Of a DNA stretch of 63,231 nt, positions 33,045-42,214 are shown piece after piece. Origin of the DNA: Bacteroidales bacterium UBA4360 (GTDB lineage: Bacteria > Bacteroidota > Bacteroidia > Bacteroidales > UBA932); assembly GCA_002393945.1 (NCBI GenBank), contig DGSO01000017.1, positions 544 through 63,774 of the forward strand. Reading direction: 5' to 3'. The notes under the pieces are model-generated. The model ran no database searches. It was given only the letters and a program-made list of their open reading frames with translations, and had not been told where the DNA came from. The stretch's first letter is position 1. Every line of letters begins with the position of its first letter. The position numbers and the translations under genes were made by a program.

Positions 33045-35432
33045 ATGAAGACTATGAAAAAGATAATTCTTATTGTTGCAGCTGCAGCCCTTGCGCTGGT
33101 TTCCTGCACCAGGGAACAGCTCTCTACAGACCAGTACTCCGACAGCGAGGTCATCCTCAAGGCCTACGGCCCTCAGCCGGTAGTCCGTGGCGGTACCCTC
33201 CGCTTCATCGGCTCCAACCTGGACAAGGTTAAAACCGTAGTAATCCCGGAGGACAACCAGATTACCGAAATCGAAGTGGTCTCTTCCGGCAAGCATTCCG
33301 AAATCCGCGTCACCGTTCCCAAGGAGACCGCAGCCGTGGGTTATCCCAAGCTCCTCCTTGCCGATGGTACCGAACTCGTCGGAAAGACCCTCCTGGAGTA
33401 TTCAGAGCCCATCACCATCGACAAGTTCTCCCCTGCAGAGGCCCTTCCCGGCGCAGTGGTCACCATCGAAGGCGATTACCTTAACCTCATCCACGAAGTA
33501 ATCTTTGCCGACAAGGTAAAGGTCTCCGAAAAGGACTTCACCACCCATACCCGCTACAAGATTGCAGTAAAGGTTCCCGAAACAGCCCAGACCGGAAAGA
33601 TCGGCCTTGGTACCGTTGACGAGCTTGCAGTAGCCGGAGAGGAGGATGAAGAGGCCCTCCTTGCAACTCTCAATATAGTAGAGAGCGAGACAGCCCTGGT
33701 TGTCACAACCGCAAAGGGCACTCTTGCAAAGACTACTCTCAAGGCAGGCGAGACTCTCTCCATCAATGGTACCAACCTCAATCTCGTGAAGAGCGTGGAA
33801 CTTGCCGGCGCAAGCGTAACGGAATTCACCGCAACGGCAACCGCCCTGAGCTTCGCCCTTCCCGCAACCGTCACTGACGGTGACGTCACAATGGTAATGG
33901 CTTCCGGCGTGGAGGTAGTTGCAGGGGCCCTCACAACCGTGATTCCCACCGAACTCGCCGCAGCTCCCGCACCCATCAAGAACGGCGCGGCCCTCACCAT
34001 CACCGGCAAGGACCTTGACCTTGTCACCGGCCTCGACTTCCCCAACAGTGCAGGTGCAGAGTTCGCTTATGCCGACTCCAAGATCACCGTTACCGTCACC
34101 GAGAAGGCCCAGGAGGGAGACATCGTCCTGAATCTTGCAAACGGCAAGAGCGTGAACGTTGCCTACACCCTCGTAAAGCCTGCCGTGACCGGTTTCAGCG
34201 CCAATCCCGCCGCTGCCGGCTCCGACGTGACAATCAACGGTACCGACCTTGACCTTGTGGCTTCCGTAACCTTCCCGGGTGCCGACGCCGTCGTGGTGGA
34301 GGCATCCGAGACGGAGATCGTAGTGGCTGTTCCCACGGCTGCCGAGACCGGCGCGCTGACCCTGAACCTGAAGAACGGGACCAGCGTGACCACCGGGGAA
34401 CTCGCCATTGACAAGCCCGCCGGTGCCTACATCGCCGCCTTCCCGACAGATCAGTACAAGAAGGGCGACATGTTTATTGTCGATATCCAGAATGCTGATC
34501 ACCTTACCGGTGTCCAAATAGACGGAACGGATGTAAATTACCTCTTGACCGGTGATAAACTGTACGTAGTTATTCCGGACTTCGCTAAGGCCGACAGCCA
34601 GCTCACCCTGGTTTCGGACAATGGTTCAGTTACTTACACGATGAATATTGATCCAGGCGATAAACTGGAAGTTACGGTCTGGACCGGTCCTTCAGGCCAT
34701 ACGGGAGACTATGCCAGCAACCAGGAACTGGGCGGCGAGGATGACTGGGTGAATGCCGGTCTTCAGGAAGGTGATGAAATTCGCATCTACTTCACTCCCG
34801 ATGATCCTAGCGACTGGTCAATCCAGGTGTTTGACGGCCACTGGAATGGAATGGGTTATGTAACCCCGAACGGAACTCAGTGGAATGCCGAGAACGATCC
34901 CGAAGCCGTAGAGAGAGGCTATGTTTCTTTCCGTGCTAGTGGCGACGCATTCACAGCGCTCACTACCAAGGCGTGGTGGGGCTCCGCTATCATCTTGCAG
35001 GGTAAGAATATGGTATTCAGCAGAATTACCTATGTGCACTACTATCCCCAGGAGACCGTTGTCTGGACCGGTCCTTCAGGCCATACGGGAGACTATGCCA
35101 GCAACCAGGAACTGGGTGGCGAGGATGACTGGGTGAATGCCGGTCTTCAGGAAGGTGATGAAATTCGCATCTACTTCACTCCCGATAATCCTAGCGACTG
35201 GTCAATCCAGGTGTTTGACGGCCACTGGAATGGAATGGGTTATGTAACCCCGAACGGAACCCAGTGGAATGTTGAGAATGATCCGGAAGCCACTGATCGG
35301 GGCTATGTATCATTTGTCGCCAGTGGTGACGCCTTCACCGCTTTGACCACGAAGGCGTGGTGGGGCTCCGCCCTTATCCTTCAGGGTAAAAACATGGTAT
35401 TTGACAAACTGAGTTTTGTCCACATTCCATAG
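33045..35432 (+). CDS. Large multi-IPT surface glycan-binding lipoprotein with duplicated C-terminal module
   Basis: 795 aa; lipobox LVSC, Cys21. About six Ig-like IPT/TIG repeats (residues about 27-540, each with a DVTINGTDLDLVASVTF-like strand pair) form a stalk. The tip consists of two nearly identical 128-aa beta modules (about 545-672 and 673-795), each with VWTGPSGHTGDYASNQEL at the start, WSIQVFDGHWNG in the middle and AWWGSA..LQGKNM near the end. The Trp pattern suggests two sugar-binding sites. Probably the long-reach surface binder of the PUL. I know no close family for the tip module. Confidence 0.8.
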   Translation: MKTMKKIILIVAAAALALVSCTREQLSTDQYSDSEVILKAYGPQPVVRGGTLRFIGSNLDKVKTVVIPEDNQITEIEVVSSGKHSEIRVTVPKETAAVGYPKLLLADGTELVGKTLLEYSEPITIDKFSPAEALPGAVVTIEGDYLNLIHEVIFADKVKVSEKDFTTHTRYKIAVKVPETAQTGKIGLGTVDELAVAGEEDEEALLATLNIVESETALVVTTAKGTLAKTTLKAGETLSINGTNLNLVKSVELAGASVTEFTATATALSFALPATVTDGDVTMVMASGVEVVAGALTTVIPTELAAAPAPIKNGAALTITGKDLDLVTGLDFPNSAGAEFAYADSKITVTVTEKAQEGDIVLNLANGKSVNVAYTLVKPAVTGFSANPAAAGSDVTINGTDLDLVASVTFPGADAVVVEASETEIVVAVPTAAETGALTLNLKNGTSVTTGELAIDKPAGAYIAAFPTDQYKKGDMFIVDIQNADHLTGVQIDGTDVNYLLTGDKLYVVIPDFAKADSQLTLVSDNGSVTYTMNIDPGDKLEVTVWTGPSGHTGDYASNQELGGEDDWVNAGLQEGDEIRIYFTPDDPSDWSIQVFDGHWNGMGYVTPNGTQWNAENDPEAVERGYVSFRASGDAFTALTTKAWWGSAIILQGKNMVFSRITYVHYYPQETVVWTGPSGHTGDYASNQELGGEDDWVNAGLQEGDEIRIYFTPDNPSDWSIQVFDGHWNGMGYVTPNGTQWNVENDPEATDRGYVSFVASGDAFTALTTKAWWGSALILQGKNMVFDKLSFVHIP
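34677..35429 (+). repeat. Tandem duplication inside the SGBP gene, 384-bp period
   Basis: Unit 1 starts at 34677 and unit 2 at 35061. The first about 200 bases of the units differ at only about three positions (for example GGCGGCGAGG against GGTGGCGAGG, GATGATCC against GATAATCC), while the second halves differ much more often. This suggests recent duplication or local gene conversion. Confidence 0.9.
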
Positions 35433-35440
35433 CACTTTTT

Positions 35441-35468
35441 TCCGGAGGGGGCTGACCCTCCCTCCGGA
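35441..35468 (+). terminator. Intercistronic hairpin between SGBP and GH26
   Basis: TCCGGAGG (35441-35448) pairs with CCTCCGGA (35461-35468), with GGG/CCC inside. No T-run follows, so mRNA processing, 3'-end stabilisation or partial termination is more likely than a full stop. It separates the binding and transport genes from the enzymes. Confidence 0.55.
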
Positions 35469-35475
35469 AGCCATT

Positions 35476-36861
35476 ATGAATATGAAAAAACTGGCATACA
35501 TTTTCATCGGCCTTGCCGCACTGACTGTGTGGAGCTGTGGCAAGGATAACGCCGAAACAGGCACAGAGGAGCCATCGGCCCCTGCGGAACTGACGCTGTC
35601 CAAGCCATCTTTCGATTTGGACAGGACATCTCAGACCGTCACCTTTACCATTACGGCACCCACCCGTCCTTCTGTGAGCGTGGATGCCGACTGGCTCAAG
35701 GCAAGCGTGGGTATTTTCAATAATTACAAGAGCACCTGCACCGTGACGGTTGAGGCCAACGGAACTTATGATGTTCGGGAAGCAGTTGTAAGCATATCGT
35801 CCGGTTCGCTCAAAAAGAGCGTGACGGTAGAGCAGACAGGCAGGGAGAAGCCCCAGATTATAGAGACGGACATAGCAAAAACCCTGGTAACGGAGAATCC
35901 TACCAAAGAGGCGGCGTCCCTTTATAACTTCCTCCTTGCAAATTACGGGAAGAAGACCTTCTCCTCCATCATGGCCAATGTGAACTGGAACAATGATGAG
36001 GCGGAGAAAGTGTATAAGGTAGTGGGAAAGTACCCTGCGATGAACTGCTACGATTTCATCCACATCCTTTACAGCGGTGCCAACTGGATCAATTATTCCG
36101 ATATCACCCCCGTGAAGAGATGGCATGACGCCGGCGGTATAGTCTCACTCATGTGGCATTTCAACGTGCCCTCAGACAGCAGCCTGGATATAGAAACAGT
36201 GACCTGTACCCCGTCTCAGACAAAATTCCGCGCAACCAACGCCCTTACCGAAGGCACCTGGGAGAACAAGTGGTTCTATGACCAGATGGAGAAGGTTGCC
36301 GATGTGATCCTGAAGCTTCAGGATGCTGGAATCGCCGCCATCTGGCGCCCGTTCCATGAAGCCGCCGGCAACTACTATTCCCTCAAGTGGCAGGGTACGT
36401 CATGGTTCTGGTGGGGTTTCGACGGACCGGATGTGTACAAGCGCCTCTGGAACGCCATGTGGGACTATTTCAAGGAGAGGGGCATCCGCAACCTAATATG
36501 GGTATGGACTGCCCAGGACTACAACGGAGACCCTTCCAGCTATGATTCTGACGCCCCCTTCTACCCCGGAGACGACCGCGTTGACGTCGTTGCAAGGGAC
36601 ATTTACGGCAAGGGGGCCGATGTGAACCTGAACGACTTTGTATCGGCCCAGAATGGATATCCCCACAAGATGATAGCCCTTGGCGAATGCGGCAAGGACG
36701 GGAACACCGACTACGGCCTCATTTCCGACATCTGGGAAGCAGGTGCAACCTGGTCCTGGTTCATGGTCTGGTACGGAGCCAACATGGAAGGTGCCGATTG
36801 GTGGAAGGATGCCCTCTGGAATGAACACGTCGTTACAAGGGACCAGCTGATTGTTGAATAG
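35476..36861 (+). CDS. GH26 beta-mannanase with BACON domain, lipoprotein
   Basis: Start ATG 35476 (461 aa); a second ATG 6 bases later is equally possible. Lipobox VWSC, Cys21. A BACON domain (about 37-125, ending SVEQTGRE) spaces the enzyme from the membrane. The GH26 barrel (about 135-460) has IWRPFHEAAGNYY with the acid/base Glu and MIALGECGKD with the nucleophile Glu. GH26 enzymes of this kind cut beta-1,4-mannan internally or release mannobiose. The SGBP gene precedes it and a second BACON enzyme follows 16 bp later. Confidence 0.92.
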   Translation: MNMKKLAYIFIGLAALTVWSCGKDNAETGTEEPSAPAELTLSKPSFDLDRTSQTVTFTITAPTRPSVSVDADWLKASVGIFNNYKSTCTVTVEANGTYDVREAVVSISSGSLKKSVTVEQTGREKPQIIETDIAKTLVTENPTKEAASLYNFLLANYGKKTFSSIMANVNWNNDEAEKVYKVVGKYPAMNCYDFIHILYSGANWINYSDITPVKRWHDAGGIVSLMWHFNVPSDSSLDIETVTCTPSQTKFRATNALTEGTWENKWFYDQMEKVADVILKLQDAGIAAIWRPFHEAAGNYYSLKWQGTSWFWWGFDGPDVYKRLWNAMWDYFKERGIRNLIWVWTAQDYNGDPSSYDSDAPFYPGDDRVDVVARDIYGKGADVNLNDFVSAQNGYPHKMIALGECGKDGNTDYGLISDIWEAGATWSWFMVWYGANMEGADWWKDALWNEHVVTRDQLIVE

Positions 36862-36877
36862 ATAAAATAGATATACG

Positions 36878-38416
36878 ATGAAAAGATTGTTCCCTGTCCT
36901 GATTGCCGCCATTGCAGTTATTGCGTGTGGAAATAACGCCGGCGGCACCGACACGGTTGAGCCCGATTTAACCGCTCCTTCAGCGATAACTGTATCCCAG
37001 CCGTCAATATCGGCCACAGCGGACGGCGGTACTTTCACCGTAAACGTCAAGGCCCCGGTACGTCCCGCGGTATCAGGGACCACGGACTGGGTGAGCGCAA
37101 AGCTGGGCATTTTCAAGGACTATTCCACCGTGCTCACAGTGACGGTGGCGAAGAATGCCGGGTATGAGCCAAAGTCGGCAGAGGTGGTTTTATCGGCCTC
37201 CGGAGTGTCTGACGTCAAGATTTCCGTGTCCCAGGCTGCGCGCGAGGTGGTGAAGGACCCCGAACTGCCGGCTAACGCTGCCGTTGCCCGTACGCTGGAA
37301 CTGGGTCTTGGCTGGAACATGGGCAACCATTTCGATGCATACTCGAACGGTGTTGCATCGGAGACTGCCTGGCAGGGGAAATCGGCCACGCAGGCCACTT
37401 TCACGGGGCTTAAGGCCAAAGGCTTCACCAGCGTCCGTATCCCGGCCACCTGGATGGGACATATAGGAGAGGCCCCCGACTATACCCTTGACGAGAAATG
37501 GCTCAATCGTATTTATGAGGTTGTAGGATTTGCAGAGAATGCCGGACTGAATGTCATCCTTAACACCCACCATGATGAAGACCATGGAGAGAATGACGGC
37601 AATCACTGGCAGAACCTCAAGGGCGCAGTGGACAGCGAAGAGGTGAACAAGCAGGTGAAGGCGGAAATCGCGGCTGTCTGGACCCAGATTGCCGAAAAGT
37701 TCAAGGACAAGGGAGACTTCCTCATGCTGGAATCCTTCAATGAGCTTATTTATGGCAATGAGTGGTCTTCCAAAAAGGACGATGAGAAGCGCTGCAACGT
37801 GATTAACGAGTGGAATCAGGTGTTTGTGGATGCAGTTCGTGCTACCGGAGGCAATAACGAAACCCGCTGGCTGGGCGTTCCCGGATATGCCGCAAGTCCC
37901 AACTATCTCAAGTACCTGACCGTTCCAAATGATCCCGCCGGAAAAATCATGCTGGCCTTCCACTGCTATGATCCATACGATTATACCATCGGCGACAAGC
38001 AGCTTCCGGACTGGGGACATGCCGGAACGGCTTACAAGAACGGAGAAGAGGAAATAAAGACTCTTTTCAACAGCATTTATACCAACTACATAGCCAAGAA
38101 CATCCCCATCTATATGGGCGAGTTCGGCTGCTCCATGCGAAACAAGAAGGACGCAAAGGCCTGGGCTTACTACCTGTATTATCTGGAGTATTTCGTGAAG
38201 GCGGCAAGGGTCTTCGGCATCTCCGGTTTCCTCTGGGATAATGGCGCGGACGGCTACGGCAAGGAACGCCACGGCTATGTAGACCATGGAACCGGAGAGT
38301 ATACAACCAATGGCAAAGAGCCTGTAGAGGCCATGGTCAAGGCATGGAGCACCACGGATGCCAACTACACCCTGGATTCGGTTTACGACAGATTTTGGGA
38401 AGTTCTTGAAAATTAG
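36878..38416 (+). CDS. GH5 endo-beta-1,4-glucanase/glucomannanase with BACON domain
   Basis: 512 aa; lipobox VIAC, Cys17. A BACON domain (about 30-130) is nearly parallel to that of the preceding GH26, including the shared phrase GIFKDYS/GIFNNYK, which suggests a common origin of the two N-termini. The GH5 barrel begins LGLGWNMGNHFDA. LESFNEL carries the acid/base Glu and IYMGEFGCS the nucleophile. The GWN(M/L)GN type resembles subfamily 4 enzymes acting on beta-1,4-glucan, glucomannan or xyloglucan. It is related to the GH5 at 3575-4858. Exact specificity is unknown. Confidence 0.85.
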   Translation: MKRLFPVLIAAIAVIACGNNAGGTDTVEPDLTAPSAITVSQPSISATADGGTFTVNVKAPVRPAVSGTTDWVSAKLGIFKDYSTVLTVTVAKNAGYEPKSAEVVLSASGVSDVKISVSQAAREVVKDPELPANAAVARTLELGLGWNMGNHFDAYSNGVASETAWQGKSATQATFTGLKAKGFTSVRIPATWMGHIGEAPDYTLDEKWLNRIYEVVGFAENAGLNVILNTHHDEDHGENDGNHWQNLKGAVDSEEVNKQVKAEIAAVWTQIAEKFKDKGDFLMLESFNELIYGNEWSSKKDDEKRCNVINEWNQVFVDAVRATGGNNETRWLGVPGYAASPNYLKYLTVPNDPAGKIMLAFHCYDPYDYTIGDKQLPDWGHAGTAYKNGEEEIKTLFNSIYTNYIAKNIPIYMGEFGCSMRNKKDAKAWAYYLYYLEYFVKAARVFGISGFLWDNGADGYGKERHGYVDHGTGEYTTNGKEPVEAMVKAWSTTDANYTLDSVYDRFWEVLEN

Positions 38417-38422
38417 ACATTT

Positions 38423-39517
38423 ATGAAAAACGCTCTTCCGATGTTACTCGCGCTGTGCGCAATTACTGCCTGCTCTACGGGCAATAAAAAGCCTATGGAA
38501 ACACCAAAGGACAAGCTTGTCCATCAGCTCTTTACCTATGCCCAGGAGGGCAAGATTGCGTACGGACATCAGGACGACCTCTCCTATGGCCATGCATGGA
38601 AGGTAGAGGACTGGGAGAATGACAAGCTGGAGCGCTCTGACGTGAAGGCCGTTACGGGGAAGTACCCCGTGGTGCTAGGTTTCGACCTTGGAGACATTGA
38701 GCACGGATCCGACAGGAACCTTGACGGCGTCCCCTTCGGCCTTATGAAAAAGGCCGTGAAACTGCATACCGGGCGCGGCGGAATCGTCACCTTCTCCTGG
38801 CATCCGGACAACCCTCTCACCGGCGGCGATGCCTGGGATATCTCATCGGACCAGGTTGTGAAGGCCGTCCTTCCGGGCGGAGAGAAGCATGCTGAATTCA
38901 AGCTTTGGCTTGAGCGGGCGGCCGATTTCATCGAAAGCCTCGGGGACGTAGCCGTGATTTTCCGTCCATGGCATGAGAACCTTGGCAGCTGGTTCTGGTG
39001 GGGCGGGAAACTCTGCACCGCGCAGGAGTATAAGGACCTCTACAGGCTCACCTGGACCTATTTCACCAAGGAGAGGGGACTTGCCAACATTCTCTGGTGC
39101 TATTCTCCCGACGGCCCCATCGATCCCCGGGACTACATGTCCCGCTATCCGGGTGACGAATTCGTGGATATCCTTGGCACGGACATTTACGAGTATCCAG
39201 GAGCCTCTTCCCTGGAGGAGGCAGGTGTGCGCTTTGGCACGCAGGTCAAGGAAATGATGAACAGCCTTGCCGCCTTGAGCCTGGAGCACCAGAAGCTCAT
39301 GTGCTTCTCTGAAACCGGTCTTGAGGGGCTCGGAGACCCTGCCTGGTGGACGGGAACCCTGCTTCCCGCCATTGAGAAGTATCCTGTGAGCTATGTCCTG
39401 ACCTGGCGCAATGCATGGGACAAGCCGGGCCATTTTTATGCTGCTTGGGATGGATTTGAATATGCCGAAGACATGAAAGCCTTCAGTGAAAAAGACAATA
39501 TAGTATTCTTAGACTAA
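38423..39517 (+). CDS. GH26 beta-mannanase, compact form
   Basis: 364 aa; lipobox ITAC, Cys17, with no accessory domain. The GH26 barrel has FRPWHENLGSWFWWGG with the acid/base Glu and LMCFSETGLEG with the nucleophile Glu. The YGHQDDLSYGHAW stretch near the start is typical of the BoMan26A/mannobiohydrolase-like group that releases mannobiose from oligosaccharides. That product is what the epimerase and GH130 need. A periplasmic position is inferred. Located 6 bp after the GH5 gene and 5 bp before GH130. Confidence 0.9.
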   Translation: MKNALPMLLALCAITACSTGNKKPMETPKDKLVHQLFTYAQEGKIAYGHQDDLSYGHAWKVEDWENDKLERSDVKAVTGKYPVVLGFDLGDIEHGSDRNLDGVPFGLMKKAVKLHTGRGGIVTFSWHPDNPLTGGDAWDISSDQVVKAVLPGGEKHAEFKLWLERAADFIESLGDVAVIFRPWHENLGSWFWWGGKLCTAQEYKDLYRLTWTYFTKERGLANILWCYSPDGPIDPRDYMSRYPGDEFVDILGTDIYEYPGASSLEEAGVRFGTQVKEMMNSLAALSLEHQKLMCFSETGLEGLGDPAWWTGTLLPAIEKYPVSYVLTWRNAWDKPGHFYAAWDGFEYAEDMKAFSEKDNIVFLD

Positions 39518-39522
39518 AACCT

Positions 39523-40674
39523 ATGAATTTTGAAGAGAGACTTGCTTTCCTGCAGGAAAACCACAGGAAGCTGATTGAAAAAAAGAATGCCCCGATTGAG
39601 GGTAACGGCATCTTTGAAAGATGGGAAAATCCGGTTCTCACCGCAGCCCATGCACCGCTCGAGTGGAGGTATGACCTGAACAAAGCCACCAATCCGTTCC
39701 TTATGGAAAGGATAGGCGTGAATGCGGTTCTGAATGCCGGTGCCATCAAGTGGAAGGGAAAGTATGTAGTGGTCGCCCGCGTGGAGGGTAACGACCGCAA
39801 GTCCTTCTTCGCCGTGGCCGAGAGCCCCAACGGCGTAGACAATTTCAAGTTCTGGGACAGGCCCATAACCATGCCTGAGTGGGGTGAGCCTGCAACAAAC
39901 GTGTATGATATGCGCCTTACTGCGCACGAAGACGGCTGGATTTACGGCGTCTTTTGCGTGGAGAGGAAAGACCATTCCCAGGAGAACGACCTTTCTGCAG
40001 CTACCGCAGCCGCAGGAATTGCACGCACCAAGGACCTTGTGAACTGGGAAAGGCTTCCCGACCTCCAGTCAAAGAGCCAGCAGAGAAACGTGGTGCTGCA
40101 TCCAGAGTTTGTAGACGGCAAGTATGCATTCTATACCCGCCCGCAGGACGGATTCATCGACGCGGGAAGCGGCGGCGGCATCGGCTGGGCGCTTGTAGAC
40201 GATATTGAGAACGCCGTGGTAACCGAGGAGAAAATAATCAACCGGAGGTTCTACCATACCATCAAGGAATCCAAGAACGGAGAGGGCCCTCACCCCATCA
40301 AGACCTCAAAGGGCTGGCTGCATCTCGCCCACGGCGTACGCGGCTGCGCAAGCGGCCTCCGTTATGTACTCTACATGTACATGACCGCTCTTGACGACCC
40401 CACAAAGGTCATTGCACAGCCCGGCGGCTACTTCATCGCGCCCCAGGGAGAGGAGTACATCGGCGACGTGATGAACGTCACCTTCTCCAACGGCTGGATT
40501 GCCGACCCTGACGGCAAGGTCTTCATCTACTACGCATCGTCGGACACCCGTCTCCACGTTGCCACCTCTTCTATAGACCGCCTTGTAGACTACTGCTTCA
40601 ATACTCCGGCAGACGGCTACAGGACCGGCCTTTCCGTTGAAACGATAAATAAATTGATCGATAAGAATAAATAA
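39523..40674 (+). CDS. GH130 mannosyl-glucose phosphorylase
   Basis: 383 aa with no signal peptide, so cytoplasmic. GH130 phosphorylases convert beta-1,4-mannosyl-glucose plus phosphate to mannose-1-phosphate and glucose. Family marks: NPFLMERIGVNAVLNAGAI, an EGNDRKSFFAVAES strand, TNVYDMRLTAHEDG, and the phosphate-site region HTIKESKNGEGPHPIK. Length and wording fit subfamily 1 (mannosyl-glucose phosphorylase) rather than subfamily 2 (mannooligosaccharide phosphorylase). Its partner, a mannobiose 2-epimerase, is in the separate operon at 48577. Confidence 0.9.
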   Translation: MNFEERLAFLQENHRKLIEKKNAPIEGNGIFERWENPVLTAAHAPLEWRYDLNKATNPFLMERIGVNAVLNAGAIKWKGKYVVVARVEGNDRKSFFAVAESPNGVDNFKFWDRPITMPEWGEPATNVYDMRLTAHEDGWIYGVFCVERKDHSQENDLSAATAAAGIARTKDLVNWERLPDLQSKSQQRNVVLHPEFVDGKYAFYTRPQDGFIDAGSGGGIGWALVDDIENAVVTEEKIINRRFYHTIKESKNGEGPHPIKTSKGWLHLAHGVRGCASGLRYVLYMYMTALDDPTKVIAQPGGYFIAPQGEEYIGDVMNVTFSNGWIADPDGKVFIYYASSDTRLHVATSSIDRLVDYCFNTPADGYRTGLSVETINKLIDKNK

Positions 40675-40680
40675 TTCATC

Positions 40681-42123
40681 ATGAAGAAATTATTCTTATT
40701 TTTGTCTGCTTTGTCAGTCTCTGCACTTCTCAGTGCAGAGACACTCAAAGTAGCTCATATTTTCTCTGACCACATGGTGCTTCAGAGGGAGACGAACGTT
40801 GATATCTGGGGCTGGGGAGAGCCGGGAAAGGCAGTGCGTGTGAGCACGTCCTGGAACTACAGCTCGTACAAGACAACCGTGCAGGAAGACAGCACGTGGA
40901 GAGTGACCGTCCCTACCCGTGAGGCCGGCGGTCCTTATACCGTGAACGTGGTTTCCGGGAAGGACAGGATTGCCATTTCAGACGTGATGCTTGGCGAAGT
41001 ATGGCTCTGCAGCGGCCAGTCCAACATGGAGATGCCCGTAAGCGGCTTCGGCTTCCAGGAAGTGGAAGGTGCCACGGATGCCATCATGGATGCCATGGAA
41101 ACGGCAGAGGACGTGCGTGTTTTCAATATAAAGACTCCGAAGAAAACCGAGCCTGTCAATGATGTCGAGGCCGCCTGGGCGCTCTCTACACCTGATGTGG
41201 TGGCGTGGACATCGGCAGTGGGATACTTCTTTGCGAAGAGGCTCACAAAGAGCCTGGGCGTCCCTGTGGGCATTATCGTAAATGCCTGGGGCGGCAGCCG
41301 CATAGAGCCCTGGATGACGAAGGAAGTCATAAACAATGCAGGTCTTACCAAGGAGGAACTGGATGCAATCTATGCAATCCAGGAGCAGCCGGACCGCTGG
41401 CCAGAGACTCCGGAACTCATCTGGAACGGGCGCGTGGCTCCCATCGCCGGTTATGCGGCAAAGGGCATAATCTGGTATCAGGGATGCTCCAATATCGGCC
41501 AGAAATGCTATGACAAGCTCCAGAAGGCCATGGTGGAAATGTGGCGCGAAGCCTGGGGAATAGACCTTCCGTTCATCTTTACCCTCTTAGCCCCGTACGA
41601 GCACGGCGATGCTGACGGCCGCTGGCGCAGCCACTTCGTAGAGAACCAGCTCCACACGGAGAAGATCCTCAGCAATTCCTGGGCGGTGTGCACCGAGACT
41701 CTGGGGAACAAGGTCACCGTGCATCCTGCCAAGAAGAGGGAAGTTGCCGACATGATGGTCCAGAGGGCCCTCCAGAACGTGTACGGAATCAATCCCGGCG
41801 TCTCCATCGAGCTCCCGAGGCTTGACAAGTGGACGGTTGAGGCCGACGGCAGCGTAAAGGTGCGCCTCACCCAGGTGTGGAGCAACCTCGGCTCCATCTC
41901 TTCCCGCAGCGTCGTAGGCTTCGAACTTGCCGGCGAGGACCGCAACTTCCACCTTGCCGATGCCGAAATCGACTGGGACGGCCAGACCATCATCGTCCGC
42001 TGTGCCGATGTCCCCAAGCCGGTAGCGGTGCGCTACGGCTTCCGCAACTGGATGGGCGCCAACCTTCAGAAATCCAACGGCATTCCCGTGCCGCCTTTCC
42101 GTTCAGATGACTGGGAATATTAG
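40681..42123 (+). CDS. Acetylesterase of the sialate O-acetylesterase (SASA) type
   Basis: 480 aa; signal peptide ending LLSAETLK. The SGNH-like fold carries the nucleophile Ser in LCSGQSNMEMPV, the block III-type IIVNAWGGSRIEPW, GIIWYQGCSN (Cys where many relatives have Glu), and a C-terminal His in VTVHPAKKREVADM. In a mannan PUL the likely task is removal of acetyl groups from mannan or glucomannan fragments in the periplasm; sialic acid need not be involved. A strong terminator follows, ending the main PUL transcript. Confidence 0.82.
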   Translation: MKKLFLFLSALSVSALLSAETLKVAHIFSDHMVLQRETNVDIWGWGEPGKAVRVSTSWNYSSYKTTVQEDSTWRVTVPTREAGGPYTVNVVSGKDRIAISDVMLGEVWLCSGQSNMEMPVSGFGFQEVEGATDAIMDAMETAEDVRVFNIKTPKKTEPVNDVEAAWALSTPDVVAWTSAVGYFFAKRLTKSLGVPVGIIVNAWGGSRIEPWMTKEVINNAGLTKEELDAIYAIQEQPDRWPETPELIWNGRVAPIAGYAAKGIIWYQGCSNIGQKCYDKLQKAMVEMWREAWGIDLPFIFTLLAPYEHGDADGRWRSHFVENQLHTEKILSNSWAVCTETLGNKVTVHPAKKREVADMMVQRALQNVYGINPGVSIELPRLDKWTVEADGSVKVRLTQVWSNLGSISSRSVVGFELAGEDRNFHLADAEIDWDGQTIIVRCADVPKPVAVRYGFRNWMGANLQKSNGIPVPPFRSDDWEY

Positions 42124-42169
42124 AAGCGTAAAATGTAAATTGCTGTGATTTAGTCAAATACACAAATTT

Positions 42170-42195
42170 CTTTCCGGAATTTCCGGAAAGTTTTT
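42170..42195 (+). terminator. Rho-independent terminator after the esterase gene
   Basis: CTTTCCGG (42170-42177), loop AATTT, CCGGAAAG (42183-42190), then five T. It separates the susCD operon from GH31-GH3. No clear TAnnTTTG promoter lies between it and the GH31 start at 42215, so GH31-GH3 may depend on read-through. Confidence 0.85.
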
Positions 42196-42214
42196 CGGAT
42201 AAGTATCTGATATT

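Noticed and set aside
34677..35429. Tandem repeats that could suggest a CRISPR-like array
   Set aside because: The units are coding, 384 bp long and without spacers. No short direct-repeat array or cas gene is present in the window.
40681..42123. Sialic-acid catabolism role for the SASA-type esterase
   Set aside because: No sialidase, lyase or epimerase of that pathway is nearby; the mannan context favours deacetylation of plant glycan.
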